Positions 48,295-57,073 of a DNA stretch of 59,120 nt are shown here, in pieces. The stretch is from CAVCAD01 sp036653735. Its GTDB lineage: Bacteria > Bacillota_I > Bacilli_A > RF39 > UBA660. Within the stretch, counting starts at the first letter, position 1; each line of letters opens with the position of its first letter. Location of the stretch: positions 1 through 59,120 of the forward strand of contig JAVVTI010000003.1 in the NCBI GenBank assembly GCA_036653735.1. Direction: 5' to 3'. The notes under the pieces are model-generated. The model did no database searches. It was not told the DNA's origin and saw nothing but the letters and a program-made list of their open reading frames with translations. The position numbers and the translations under genes were made by a program.

Positions 48295-49965
48295 ATGAAA
48301 GTAAGTGATTTCGATTATTATTTACCTGAAGAGTTAATAGCACAAACACCTATTAAAAATAGAAGTGAAAGTAAACTTATGATAGTTGATAAATATAATG
48401 GACAGATTACTCATGAGAAGTTCTTTAATATTATTAAGTATTTAAAAAGTAATGATGTTCTTGTTCTTAATAATACTAAAGTACTCCCTAGTAGATTATA
48501 TGGTATTAAAGAAGAAACAGGTGCTAAAATAGAGGTATTACTTCTTAATAATGAACAAGGAGATATATGGAAATGTCTTGTTAAACCTCAAAAGAGGTTT
48601 AAAGTAGGAAGTATCTTATCTTTTGATGATAATTTTAAGTGTGAATGTTTAGAAGTACTTAAAGAAGGAATATGTAAGATTAAATTTATATATGAAGGTA
48701 TATTCTTAGAACATTTAACTCATTGTGGTACAATGCCACTACCTCCTTATATACATAAATCATTAAAAGAAAACAGTAGATATAATACTGTTTATGCTAA
48801 GGAAGAAGGTAGTGCTGCAGCTCCTACTGCAGGCTTACATTTTACACAGGAACTTCTTAGTAGTATTAAAGATAAAGGAATAAAGATACTTTATGTTACA
48901 TTAAATATTGGTTTAGGTACATTTAGACCCGTATCACAGGAGACAGTAGAAAATCATAATATGCATAGTGAACTATATTATATTGATAAGACTACTGCTA
49001 AACTTCTTAATACTTATAAAGAAGAAGGAAGACGTATTATATGTGTAGGTACAACTAGTTTAAGAACTCTAGAAGCTAACTATAGTAAGTATAAGTGCTT
49101 TAAAAGTACTTGTGAAAAGACTTCTATATTTATATATCCTCCATACAAGTTTACTTCTTGTGATGGTTTAATTACTAATTTTCATTTACCTAAAAGCACC
49201 TTAATAATGCTTGTAAGTGCTTTTAGTAGTAAAGATATAATAATGAATGCATATAAAGAAGCAATTAATAATAACTATAAGTTCTTTTCATTTGGAGATG
49301 CTATGTTTATAAGTAATATTAATAAGATATCTAAGATATCTTATTATAAAGATATTACTAAACAAGAAAGTGATATTTATTATAATAAGAATAATATTAA
49401 GATATTAAATGGAAGTAATAATATTCTATTATCAGCTCCTCATGCATATAAACATATTAGGAATAATAAGATAAAGGGAAATGAATTTAATACCTCTTTT
49501 ATAGTAAAAATACTTAATAAGATGACAGGTACATCTATTATTTATATAAAAAAGAGTATTGAGTATGATCCTAATTATCAAAATGATAATTTATATAGAG
49601 ACTTAATTTTAAAATATATAAAAGAACATAATATTAAGTATTTTATTGATATTCATGGTATGAATGATTATAATGAATATGGAATAGAGATAGGTACTAA
49701 TAATAATAAAAGTATTAATGAAAAACTATCTATAAAAATAATGGATATATTTAAAAATAATATAAGTGATAAAGTAGTTATAGATAATAAATTTAAAGCA
49801 ACTAATAAAACATTAAGTTATTATATTAATAAAAAATGTAACATAAATACTTTTCAAGTAGAAGTATCATCTAAATATAGAAGAATTAAAAGTAAACCTG
49901 TTAGTTTTAATAAGATAATTAATGCTTTTATAAAAGTAATAGAATTATTAGAAGAAAGGAAATAA
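48295..49965 (+). CDS. queA: QueA fused to an N-formylglutamate-amidohydrolase-like metallohydrolase
   Basis: 556 residues. Residues 1-340 are a complete QueA, which transfers the ribosyl part of SAM to preQ1 in tRNA to give epoxyqueuosine: FDYYLPEELIAQTP, VLNNTKVLPSRL, AAPTAGLHFT, GLGTFRPV, NFHLPKSTLIMLVSAF and FSFGDAMFI, where QueA normally ends. Residues 365-556 form a second domain with APHA (381-384), Glu397, DIHGMND (452-458) and QVEVSSKYRR (521-530). This is the layout of formylglutamate-amidohydrolase-type zinc hydrolases, with likely ligands His383, Glu397 and His454. An internal GGAG-ATG at 49294-49305 could also yield the hydrolase separately. It heads a compact operon with amidoligase, ATP-grasp and tgt. 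The SD is AAGGGGA. Confidence 0.9.
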   Translation: MKVSDFDYYLPEELIAQTPIKNRSESKLMIVDKYNGQITHEKFFNIIKYLKSNDVLVLNNTKVLPSRLYGIKEETGAKIEVLLLNNEQGDIWKCLVKPQKRFKVGSILSFDDNFKCECLEVLKEGICKIKFIYEGIFLEHLTHCGTMPLPPYIHKSLKENSRYNTVYAKEEGSAAAPTAGLHFTQELLSSIKDKGIKILYVTLNIGLGTFRPVSQETVENHNMHSELYYIDKTTAKLLNTYKEEGRRIICVGTTSLRTLEANYSKYKCFKSTCEKTSIFIYPPYKFTSCDGLITNFHLPKSTLIMLVSAFSSKDIIMNAYKEAINNNYKFFSFGDAMFISNINKISKISYYKDITKQESDIYYNKNNIKILNGSNNILLSAPHAYKHIRNNKIKGNEFNTSFIVKILNKMTGTSIIYIKKSIEYDPNYQNDNLYRDLILKYIKEHNIKYFIDIHGMNDYNEYGIEIGTNNNKSINEKLSIKIMDIFKNNISDKVVIDNKFKATNKTLSYYINKKCNINTFQVEVSSKYRRIKSKPVSFNKIINAFIKVIELLEERK

Positions 49966-49970
49966 TTAAA

Positions 49971-50831
49971 ATGAGTGATGAAGTTAATTTTGTAGAAAGA
50001 TATGATTCCCTTTTAAATATTAAGCCATCTTATGGATATGAAAGGCAGCTACCAGATATTAAATTTAATTATGTAGGCTTTGAAATAGAAATAGCTGTTG
50101 AATATGAAAGAAGTAAATATTCATTTATTAGAACATTACTTAAACAGATAAAGAAAGTAGTAGGAGATAATGGTTACTTTACTAAAGATGGAACTATTCT
50201 AGGCGAATACTCTTTTGAAATAGTACTCGATCCAATGAGCGTTAAAAAAGTAGCATCTATTTATGATAAGATTATGAAAATAGTTAAATTTAGTGATGGT
50301 ATAATATGCTTTGATAAAGAACATAACTGTGGCTTACATATGAATTTTAATCAATATGATATAGAAGATATTAATATAAGTCATAAAAGACTATTAATAC
50401 TTATGAATCAAAAAAGACAATATATAGAAGAAAATATATATAAGAAACTGTATTTCGAACTTGATTTCGAAGCATATTTAAAGTTTCAAAAAAATATAAG
50501 TTCAAAATATCTAGGTATTAATTATTTAAATAAACGTCTAGTAGAGGTTCGTAATATTAAAACTGGACTAAGTACTAAAGCAATAACTAGTGTAATGTAT
50601 GATATTATTAATGCTTTATTCCCAGATAAGTTACCTGAAGTAAAAGATATTAAACACACAAGAAAGATAATGAGTATACTAAGCGATACTTTTCAAAATG
50701 ATAATAAAGAATTAATAAAAGAAAGTTTAAATAATGATATACTTATTATTAAGTTTGGTAAAAAAGGACCTAAAATAATAAAAGTAACTGATAAAATAAA
50801 GAAAGATTTAATGGAGGTGGATATTAAATGA
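49971..50831 (+). CDS. Putative amidoligase of the glutamine-synthetase-like COOH-NH2 ligase family
   Basis: 286 residues. The N-terminal half has the family's pattern: GFEIEIAVE (36-44, acidic metal ligands), DGTI (73-76), SFEIV (81-85) and CGLHMNFN (120-127, standing for CGLHVH). These are the signatures of the amidoligase_2 group predicted to form an amide between a carboxylate and an amine using ATP. The C-terminal part is helical, with no recognised domain. It starts 5 nt after the queA fusion and overlaps the ATP-grasp gene by 4 nt, so the ligases are made together. The substrate is unknown; a queuosine-related amine or an amino acid is the guess from context. Confidence 0.8.
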   Translation: MSDEVNFVERYDSLLNIKPSYGYERQLPDIKFNYVGFEIEIAVEYERSKYSFIRTLLKQIKKVVGDNGYFTKDGTILGEYSFEIVLDPMSVKKVASIYDKIMKIVKFSDGIICFDKEHNCGLHMNFNQYDIEDINISHKRLLILMNQKRQYIEENIYKKLYFELDFEAYLKFQKNISSKYLGINYLNKRLVEVRNIKTGLSTKAITSVMYDIINALFPDKLPEVKDIKHTRKIMSILSDTFQNDNKELIKESLNNDILIIKFGKKGPKIIKVTDKIKKDLMEVDIK

Positions 50832-51715
50832 AGAAAGCGTGGTTATTTTTTTCCTCATGTTCTTTTAATATAAAGACTGAAAGTGGTTATATAGATAATA
50901 TTATTAGTTTAGCTAAAGATAAATATAATATTAATTTAGAAGTAAAAAATGTACATAAGTTTATTATAGTAAGTGGAAAAGAAAATGAAATTTATTATGA
51001 TGGAATAAAAGTTAATGATTTACCAGATGCTGTTATATTAAGAAGATATGAAATATACTTAGCAAGAAGCCTAGAAAAGTTAGGAGTTAAAGTATATAAT
51101 AATGTACAAAGTATGATTGATGCTAGAAATAAGATGAAAGTTCATCAAATACTTAGTGAATATAAAGTACCTACTCCTAAGACTATTTATATAGTACCAA
51201 TGAATTGTCATACAAATGTTAATTATAATGATGCATGTAAACTATTAAATTCTAATAAATTTGTACTTAAGTGGCTTTATGGTTCTCAAGGTAAAAGTGT
51301 TCACCTAGTAGAAACAGAGGAAGAATTTAATAGATTAATTACTAAATATAAAGCAAAAGTTATATGTCAAGAATACATTAAGTCTTCCTATGGAAAAGAT
51401 ATAAGATGTTATGTTATGGGAGGAAAGTTTATAGGTAGTGCTATTAGAAAGAGTCATGGTGACTTTAGAAGTAATTTAGCACAAGGAGGAGAAGCACTTA
51501 AATATATATCTAATGATGAAATAAAAACATTAGCTATAAATGCTGCACATGCAGTAAATTTAGATATATGTGGTGTTGATATTTTATTTACAGAAAATGG
51601 TTATACAGTTTGTGAAGTAAATGCACTTCCTGGCTTTAAGAGTATTGGTAAAACAGAAGGCCTTAAAGAAGAAGACATCTTACTTTCATTTCTAAAAGAT
51701 AAACTTGAGGAGTAA
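50828..51715 (+). CDS. RimK-like ATP-grasp ligase
   Basis: 295 residues resembling RimK/LysX alpha-amino-acid ligases, which join an amino acid to a carboxylate through an acyl phosphate. Seen: NKMKVHQILSEYKVPTPKT (101-119), ATP-binding Lys148 and glycine-rich GSQGKS (152-157), DIRCYV (191-196), RKSHGDFRSNLAQGG (207-221), Asp251 in GVDIL and the metal ligands of CEVNALPGF (262-270). All catalytic elements are present. It overlaps the amidoligase by 4 nt and precedes tgt by 4 nt. Ribosomal S6, the usual RimK target, is not nearby; the operon suggests a partner of the amidoligase. Confidence 0.9.
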   Translation: MKKAWLFFSSCSFNIKTESGYIDNIISLAKDKYNINLEVKNVHKFIIVSGKENEIYYDGIKVNDLPDAVILRRYEIYLARSLEKLGVKVYNNVQSMIDARNKMKVHQILSEYKVPTPKTIYIVPMNCHTNVNYNDACKLLNSNKFVLKWLYGSQGKSVHLVETEEEFNRLITKYKAKVICQEYIKSSYGKDIRCYVMGGKFIGSAIRKSHGDFRSNLAQGGEALKYISNDEIKTLAINAAHAVNLDICGVDILFTENGYTVCEVNALPGFKSIGKTEGLKEEDILLSFLKDKLEE

Positions 51716-51719
51716 ATAA

Positions 51720-52835
51720 ATGAATTTAAATTATAAAGTTATTAAAAAGAGTAGTGAGTGTAGTGCAAGACTAGGTGAGTTTGAAACAATATATGGAATA
51801 AGTAAAACACCTATGTTTATGCCGGTAGGTACACAAGCTACAGTTAAAAATTTATCACCAGAAGACATAATAAGTACTAAAAGTGATGTAATACTATCTA
51901 ATACATATCACCTATGGCTTAGACCAGGAGAAGATATAGTAGATATACATGGTGGCCTTCATAATTTTATGAATTATAAAAATGGTCCAATACTTACTGA
52001 CTGTGGAGGATTTCAAGTCTTTTCTCTTGCTAATCCTAAAGATATTAGTGAAGAAGGTGTTAAATTTAAAAGTCATATTAATGGAGAAAGTTTATTTTTA
52101 ACACCTGAAGAATCTATTAGAGTGCAAAATAAACTAGGAGCAGATATTATAATGAGCTTTGATGAATGCCCTTACTATCCATGTACTTTTAAGTATATGG
52201 AAAACTCTATAGAAAGAACTTTAAGATGGGCTAAAAGATGTAAAGAAACTCATAGTAAAAGTAGTACTCAAGCATTATTTGGTATAGTACAAGGAGGAGA
52301 GTTTCCAGAACTAAGAAAGAAAAGTGCTATAGAAACTGTTGCTCTTAACTTTGATGGCTATAGTATTGGTGGAGTATCAGTAGGTGAAGATAATGAAACT
52401 AAGTATAAGATGATTGACTATGCAATTCCTTATTTACCAGAAGATAAGATAAGGTATCTTATGGGAGTAGGAGATCCTATAGATTTAATAGAAGGTGTTA
52501 TAAGAGGAGTAGATATATTTGATTGTGTACTTCCTACTAGACTTGCTAGACATAATAATGCTTTTACTAAATATGGAAAAATTAATTTAAGAAATAAAAA
52601 GTATATGGATGACTTAAGTCCCTTAGATAATGAATGTGATTGTTATACGTGTAAAAACTATACTAAAAGTTACATAAGACACTTAATAGTATCCCAAGAA
52701 ATGCTAGCTTCTAGATTACTTTCTATTCATAATATAAGATTTCTTACATCCTTAATGGAAGAAATAAGACTAGCAATAAAAAATGATAACCTGCTTGAGT
52801 TTAGAGATAATTATATATCAAAATATAAAAAGTAA
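51720..52835 (+). CDS. tgt: tRNA-guanine transglycosylase
   Basis: Exchanges guanine-34 for preQ1 in tRNAs with GUN anticodons. The 371-residue protein has TDCGGFQVFSL with the catalytic aspartate (Asp94), SFDECPYY, GIVQGG, LMGVGDP, the second aspartate region GVDIFDCVLPTRLARH, and a zinc site of CDCYTCKNY with a downstream histidine. Length matches bacterial Tgt (about 375). It is the last gene of the queA operon. With QueA it places preQ1 and converts it, but no preQ1 synthesis genes (queC, D, E, F) and no epoxyqueuosine reductase are in the window, so import is likely. Confidence 0.97.
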   Translation: MNLNYKVIKKSSECSARLGEFETIYGISKTPMFMPVGTQATVKNLSPEDIISTKSDVILSNTYHLWLRPGEDIVDIHGGLHNFMNYKNGPILTDCGGFQVFSLANPKDISEEGVKFKSHINGESLFLTPEESIRVQNKLGADIIMSFDECPYYPCTFKYMENSIERTLRWAKRCKETHSKSSTQALFGIVQGGEFPELRKKSAIETVALNFDGYSIGGVSVGEDNETKYKMIDYAIPYLPEDKIRYLMGVGDPIDLIEGVIRGVDIFDCVLPTRLARHNNAFTKYGKINLRNKKYMDDLSPLDNECDCYTCKNYTKSYIRHLIVSQEMLASRLLSIHNIRFLTSLMEEIRLAIKNDNLLEFRDNYISKYKK

Positions 52836-52855
52836 AGTTTAAACACTTTACTTTT
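52828..52855 (+). terminator. Terminator of the queA-tgt operon
   Basis: AAAAGTAAAGT pairs with ACTTTACTTTT (11 bp) around TTAAAC. It overlaps the tgt stop codon. Confidence 0.75.
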
Positions 52856-52880
52856 ATTTACATAATTTATTTAAAATTCA

Positions 52881-52908
52881 TTGAAACAAAAATTATATAT
52901 GCTATACT
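52881..52908 (+). promoter_or_regulatory. Promoter of the surface-protein gene
   Basis: TTGAAA, 16-bp spacer, TATACT with TGC directly before it (extended -10). The SD GAAAGAGAG follows. Confidence 0.7.
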
Positions 52909-52932
52909 AAATATAAGAAAGAGAGAAAAGAT

Positions 52933-54597
52933 ATGAAGAAAATGACTAATTACTTCTTAGGGCTAATTATGGGTTTAATGCTTACCATAGTGCCAACATT
53001 TTTATTTACAAATGTTCAAGCAGAGCAACTTGATAATGGTGCAGGAGATATTTCATTTACTTATGTTCCTACTGGAAAGGAATACATTGATGTAACTACT
53101 AAAATCGTAGATGGTAGAACTATATTTGATGTAACTAATAAACTTGGTTCTTCACAATTAAGTGCTTCTACTATTGAAGATATACTTGCACAAAATGCTG
53201 GAAATGGTGCAACTAAATTTAGTATTTATGCAACTATAAATAATAAAATAAGTAATACAGGAAAGTATAAAGATTTCAAATATGTAGGTGATGATTCCGA
53301 ATATACTTTTAGTAAGGTTGAAAAATTACCTATACTTGATGATGTAGTTGTTAAACCTTTAAACTATTCTTTTTGGCCATTTGAAGTTAAACTAGTTTAT
53401 CGTTTAACTGAAACTTCACCTTGGCAGTATACTTTTACACCTAAAGTAGAAAAGAAAACATTAAAAGAACAACTTTCAGAGGTATTAAATAAACCTATTA
53501 ATGAGATAATTTCACTTTATAATGTATTATATCGTTTTGAATCAGCAGCTGATGGTACTATTATGACACATCAACATGAATTTTATGATTTAGAAGCTGG
53601 TAAACAACCAGTTGCTAATCCTAATAGAAAAAATCACTTTTATACTACAAATTTAGTACTCCTAGGTATTGAAACATATGAAATTCATTACCATAATCTT
53701 ATTAAAGTTAGTAGTGTTACTTTAAATAAAGAAGCACTTACTATGAGTATTAATGATACTGAGGTTTTAAGTACTGCTGTACTACCTGCTAATGCTCCGT
53801 ATCAAAAAGTTAAGTATTCAAGCGATGAACCAACAGTAGTATCTGTTGATAATACTGGTAAGATAACTGCTTTATCTAAAGGAACTGCTATTATTACATC
53901 AAGCAGTGAAGGAAAGAGTGATACATTAACTATTACTGTTAGGGAAAATTTACCTGTTGATAATAAGCTTCCTGCAAACGTAGATAAAATAATAGAAAAT
54001 AGTAAAAATAATGATGTTACTTTTGATTTAAATACTCCAGTTAATTTAGATAATAAGATATTTGAAAATGCTAAAAAGAATAATACTACAGTAAGTTTTA
54101 ATGTAGTAGATAATTCAAATAAAAGTCTTTATAGCTGGGAATTTGATAGTACTAAGTTAGGTAATATAGATCCTAATTTAAATCTTGATCTTAGTCTAAC
54201 AGTTAGTAATAAAGCACCTGCTAATACAAAGACTGATTTAACTGATATACTTAAAAATGAAAAACCATTATTTTTAAACTTTGCTCATCATGGAGAACTT
54301 CCTGGTCCTGCAAGTATGGAAATATATGTTGGTAATTTATATGCTGATGGTGATGTAGTTACATTATACTATGTAAATGAAACCACTAATAAAACTGAAG
54401 TACTTGCTAAGAATCTTGTTGTTAAAAAGGGATATGTAGAGTTTACTATAACTCATTGTTCTACATATGTTCTTACTAAAAATCCTATTGTTAAAAACCC
54501 ACAAACTGGTGATATTAATTTATTGTTAATTTCATTAGTTGGTATTTTAGGACTATGTGGTAGTGCATATACTATTAATAAACTTAGGAAAAATTAA
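52933..54597 (+). CDS. Sortase-anchored surface protein with Big2 domain
   Basis: 554 residues. An N-terminal signal peptide (about residues 1-31, cleavage near VQA-EQ) precedes an extracellular region of unknown fold. A bacterial Ig-like Big2 domain follows at about residues 262-346 (VSSVTLNKEALTMSIN; VVSVDNTGKITALSKGTAIIT), then a second beta-rich part. The cell-wall sorting signal is NPQTGD at 522-527, followed by a hydrophobic stretch and a KLRKN tail. NPxTG motifs are used by class B-like sortases, and the window encodes one at 17996-18847. A histidine-containing stretch (MTHQHEFYD) may bind metal, but that is speculation. Confidence 0.88.
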   Translation: MKKMTNYFLGLIMGLMLTIVPTFLFTNVQAEQLDNGAGDISFTYVPTGKEYIDVTTKIVDGRTIFDVTNKLGSSQLSASTIEDILAQNAGNGATKFSIYATINNKISNTGKYKDFKYVGDDSEYTFSKVEKLPILDDVVVKPLNYSFWPFEVKLVYRLTETSPWQYTFTPKVEKKTLKEQLSEVLNKPINEIISLYNVLYRFESAADGTIMTHQHEFYDLEAGKQPVANPNRKNHFYTTNLVLLGIETYEIHYHNLIKVSSVTLNKEALTMSINDTEVLSTAVLPANAPYQKVKYSSDEPTVVSVDNTGKITALSKGTAIITSSSEGKSDTLTITVRENLPVDNKLPANVDKIIENSKNNDVTFDLNTPVNLDNKIFENAKKNNTTVSFNVVDNSNKSLYSWEFDSTKLGNIDPNLNLDLSLTVSNKAPANTKTDLTDILKNEKPLFLNFAHHGELPGPASMEIYVGNLYADGDVVTLYYVNETTNKTEVLAKNLVVKKGYVEFTITHCSTYVLTKNPIVKNPQTGDINLLLISLVGILGLCGSAYTINKLRKN

Positions 54598-54608
54598 TTA
54601 TAAATAAT

Positions 54609-54635
54609 AAAAAAACTACTTTACGTAGTTTTTTT
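54609..54635. terminator. Terminator after the surface-protein gene
   Basis: AAAAAAACTAC pairs with GTAGTTTTTTT (11 bp) around TTTAC. It serves the minus-strand gene as well and overlaps its stop codon. Confidence 0.8.
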
Positions 54636-54999
54636 TATTAAATAATTTTATATTAATTCCAGCTATACCACCAACTGTAGATGATGCTATTAATACTACA
54701 TAATATACTAGACTCTTAATAGTTAAATTTTCTCTTAATATTAAAGATAATAAGATAAGAATAATTACATATATAACTCCTACTATAATACCATTTATAT
54801 ATCCTTTATTTCTAATAGTTCTTGATACATTTATACCCATAAGTATAAATATTATTATAGTAAATATTAATGAAAGTATCTTAAGTACATTATATGGCAT
54901 TATACCAAAGTAATGTAATGAAGTAAAAATTAGTAAGTAAATTAAAGTAATAGGAATAGAAAGAAGAATTGTTTTAATATATATTTTTATATTTTTCAT
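54616..54999 (-). CDS. TIGR04086/YrzE-type small membrane protein
   Basis: 127 residues with about four membrane helices and hardly any soluble part. The pattern fits the TIGR04086 (YrzE-like) family. In Bacillus the homologue sits between tgt/yajC and secDF/spoVB, which agrees with the genes around here. Function is unknown. The -10-like TATAAT (or overlapping TATACT) is 5-10 nt from the ATG and there is no SD, so its mRNA may have a very short or no leader. Confidence 0.75.
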   Translation of the reverse strand: MKNIKIYIKTILLSIPITLIYLLIFTSLHYFGIMPYNVLKILSLIFTIIIFILMGINVSRTIRNKGYINGIIVGVIYVIILILLSLILRENLTIKSLVYYVVLIASSTVGGIAGINIKLFNKKNYVK

Positions 55000-55055
55000 A
55001 TTTAAGTATATTATAATGATTAGAAAAATATAACTTGTACATACTACTTAATGTG

Positions 55056-55703
55056 ATGCAAATGGAAATTTTTAATGTTGTATATAAGACAATATTTTTT
55101 TATATATTAATTCTTATTTTATTTAGATTAATGGGTAAAAGAGAAATAGCACAGTTATCTATTCAAGATCTAGTTGTATCTATTCTAATAGCAGAAATAG
55201 TCGCTATAAGCATTGAAAACCCTGAAAAGAATATTATGATAACTGTTCTTCCAATTGTCCTTCTAGTAGGTCTAGAAATGATTATGGCATTTATTTCTCT
55301 TAAGAGTAATAAGTTTAGAAATATATTAGAAGGTAAACCAGTTCTTCTTATTAATAATGGTCTTATATGTTTTAAAGAACTTGTTAAACAACGTTATTCA
55401 CTTGATAATTTACTTGCATCTCTAAGAAGTAATAATATTAAAGATATAGAAGAAGTAGAATATGCAGTACTAGAAAATAATGGTAAATTATCAGTCTTTA
55501 AGTATAACTTTTTAAAGATGAAATCTCCTAATCCATTTCCTATAATATTAGATGGTAAAATACAAAATGATACTCTTAAGTATCTGCATAAAAATATATC
55601 TTGGATAAATAATATACTCCTAGAGAATAAAGCAAATCTTAAAGATATATTTTATGCCTTCTATAAGAATAATAAAGTATATATTATTTATAAGAAGAAC
55701 TAA
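55056..55703 (+). CDS. DUF421 (YetF/YrbG) family membrane protein
   Basis: About 215 residues. Three N-terminal membrane helices (residues 5-25, 35-50, 57-80) lead to a cytoplasmic DUF421 region with the family motif FRLMGKREIAQLSIQDLVVSILIAE and the later GKPVLLINNG. YrbG and YetF are of this family, and in Bacillus YrbG lies between yrzE and spoVB as here. Function is unsettled; some relatives are linked to envelope stress. The start is uncertain: ATG 55056 or 55062, both with weak SDs; the upstream TTG at 55035 is less likely. Its end overlaps the convergent flippase end by 20 nt. Confidence 0.85.
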   Translation: MQMEIFNVVYKTIFFYILILILFRLMGKREIAQLSIQDLVVSILIAEIVAISIENPEKNIMITVLPIVLLVGLEMIMAFISLKSNKFRNILEGKPVLLINNGLICFKELVKQRYSLDNLLASLRSNNIKDIEEVEYAVLENNGKLSVFKYNFLKMKSPNPFPIILDGKIQNDTLKYLHKNISWINNILLENKANLKDIFYAFYKNNKVYIIYKKN

Positions 55704-57000
55704 ACATCTTCTTTAGATATATAATTTCTAATAAAACTGTAAATATTAAATTAAATATAATACTTATTATAAGAGAGTATAAGCCTATTTTAAATAAAGA
55801 TAGTATAAATATAAGTAAAAGTCTTATTAAGCTTGTTATAACAGTTATATTCATCTCTATTCTAGATTTCTTAAGTGCTTCTAATGAAGCACTAAGAGGA
55901 AGCTCTATAAAATATAATAATATAAAAGGAGCTAATATCTTAATATAGTTTATACCTAAAGAAGTATTAAAGAGAATACTTAGTAAAGAACTAGAAAAAA
56001 TGTATATAACAGTAGTAAACATTAAACCAATTATAAAAGATACTATGCATATCTGTTTAATTCTTGATATACATTTTTTATAGTTCTTCTTTTGATAATA
56101 CTTAGAAAGTTCTGGTACTAAAGAAGTTGAAATAGATTGAGTAAAGAAAGAAGGAAGTAATAAAAGAGATAATGAGTAACCATTTATTATTCCATACTCC
56201 ATTATTATATAATTCTTTGAGTATCCTACGTATAACAAAGTAGAAAATAGTATAATAGGTTCTAAAAAGTAAGCAATACTTCCTACTATTTTACTACTAG
56301 TAGCAGGTAAACTTATACTAATTACTTCTTTAATAGAACTTCTAGAAATATGAATATCTTCTTTACATATTTTTTTATCCTTAGGAATAAAAAGTAACAT
56401 TACAATAATAGATACTGTTTCACTTATAATATTAGTAAGTATTATACATCCTATAGTAAGTATTAAGTCTTTCTTAATAAATATAGGTATTAAATAAAAT
56501 AATATACTTATTCTAGTTATTTGTTCTATAATATTTGATAGTACATATGGAAACATCTTCTGTTTACCCCAGAAGTATCCCTTTATAACAGATGATATAC
56601 CTATAAATGGAAGTACTAAGCCTATACACATTATAGGATAATTTAAAAGAGGTTCATGAAGTAAAGTATTAGATATAAATGAAGAAAGTAATATAACAAT
56701 TAATACTATTATAGTATTAAATATACATATAAAGAATAAAGAAGATATAATAACTTTCTTATTATTTTCTTTCTCTGTTGCTATTAAAGAAGAAACAGCA
56801 ATAGGCATAGAAAATATACATATTACAATTAAAAATGAATATGTAGGATTAAGTAAACTATATATACCAACACCATAAGTACCTAAAGATCTTGTTATAA
56901 ATATTTTTAAAATAAATCCTAATATTTTACTAATAGCTCCACCTATTAGTAAAATAAGAGTACTTATAAAAAATTTATTGTTTAAATATTTCTTTAACAT
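55684..57000 (-). CDS. SpoVB/MurJ-like polysaccharide flippase (MOP superfamily)
   Basis: About 438 residues with 12-14 membrane helices. The N-terminal LLIGGAISKILGFILKIFITRSLGTYGVGIYSL is the signature of the SpoVB/Wzx/MurJ family, which flips lipid-linked precursors. Position beside DUF421 and TIGR04086 genes matches spoVB of Bacillus. It could be the lipid II flippase or a spore-type homologue. Start: ATG 57000 fits the family N-terminus but has no SD. ATG 57039 would add 13 residues and lies 10 nt from a -10 box on the minus strand. Confidence 0.88.
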   Translation of the reverse strand: MLKKYLNNKFFISTLILLIGGAISKILGFILKIFITRSLGTYGVGIYSLLNPTYSFLIVICIFSMPIAVSSLIATEKENNKKVIISSLFFICIFNTIIVLIVILLSSFISNTLLHEPLLNYPIMCIGLVLPFIGISSVIKGYFWGKQKMFPYVLSNIIEQITRISILFYLIPIFIKKDLILTIGCIILTNIISETVSIIVMLLFIPKDKKICKEDIHISRSSIKEVISISLPATSSKIVGSIAYFLEPIILFSTLLYVGYSKNYIIMEYGIINGYSLSLLLLPSFFTQSISTSLVPELSKYYQKKNYKKCISRIKQICIVSFIIGLMFTTVIYIFSSSLLSILFNTSLGINYIKILAPFILLYFIELPLSASLEALKKSRIEMNITVITSLIRLLLIFILSLFKIGLYSLIISIIFNLIFTVLLEIIYLKKMFSSSYK

Positions 57001-57045
57001 AGTAACTATATGATTTAAGAGTAGAAAATAAAATAACATATGTGG

Positions 57046-57055
57046 TATAATTATA
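57046..57055. promoter_or_regulatory. Palindromic -10 element shared by divergent hisS and flippase genes
   Basis: The 10-mer TATAATTATA is its own reverse complement and holds TATAAT on both strands (57046-57051 plus, 57055-57050 minus). On the plus strand a TG precedes it (TGTGGTATAAT) and hisS starts 22 nt downstream. On the minus strand it would serve the flippase. Confidence 0.5.
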
Positions 57056-57073
57056 AACATGTAAGGAGTTATT

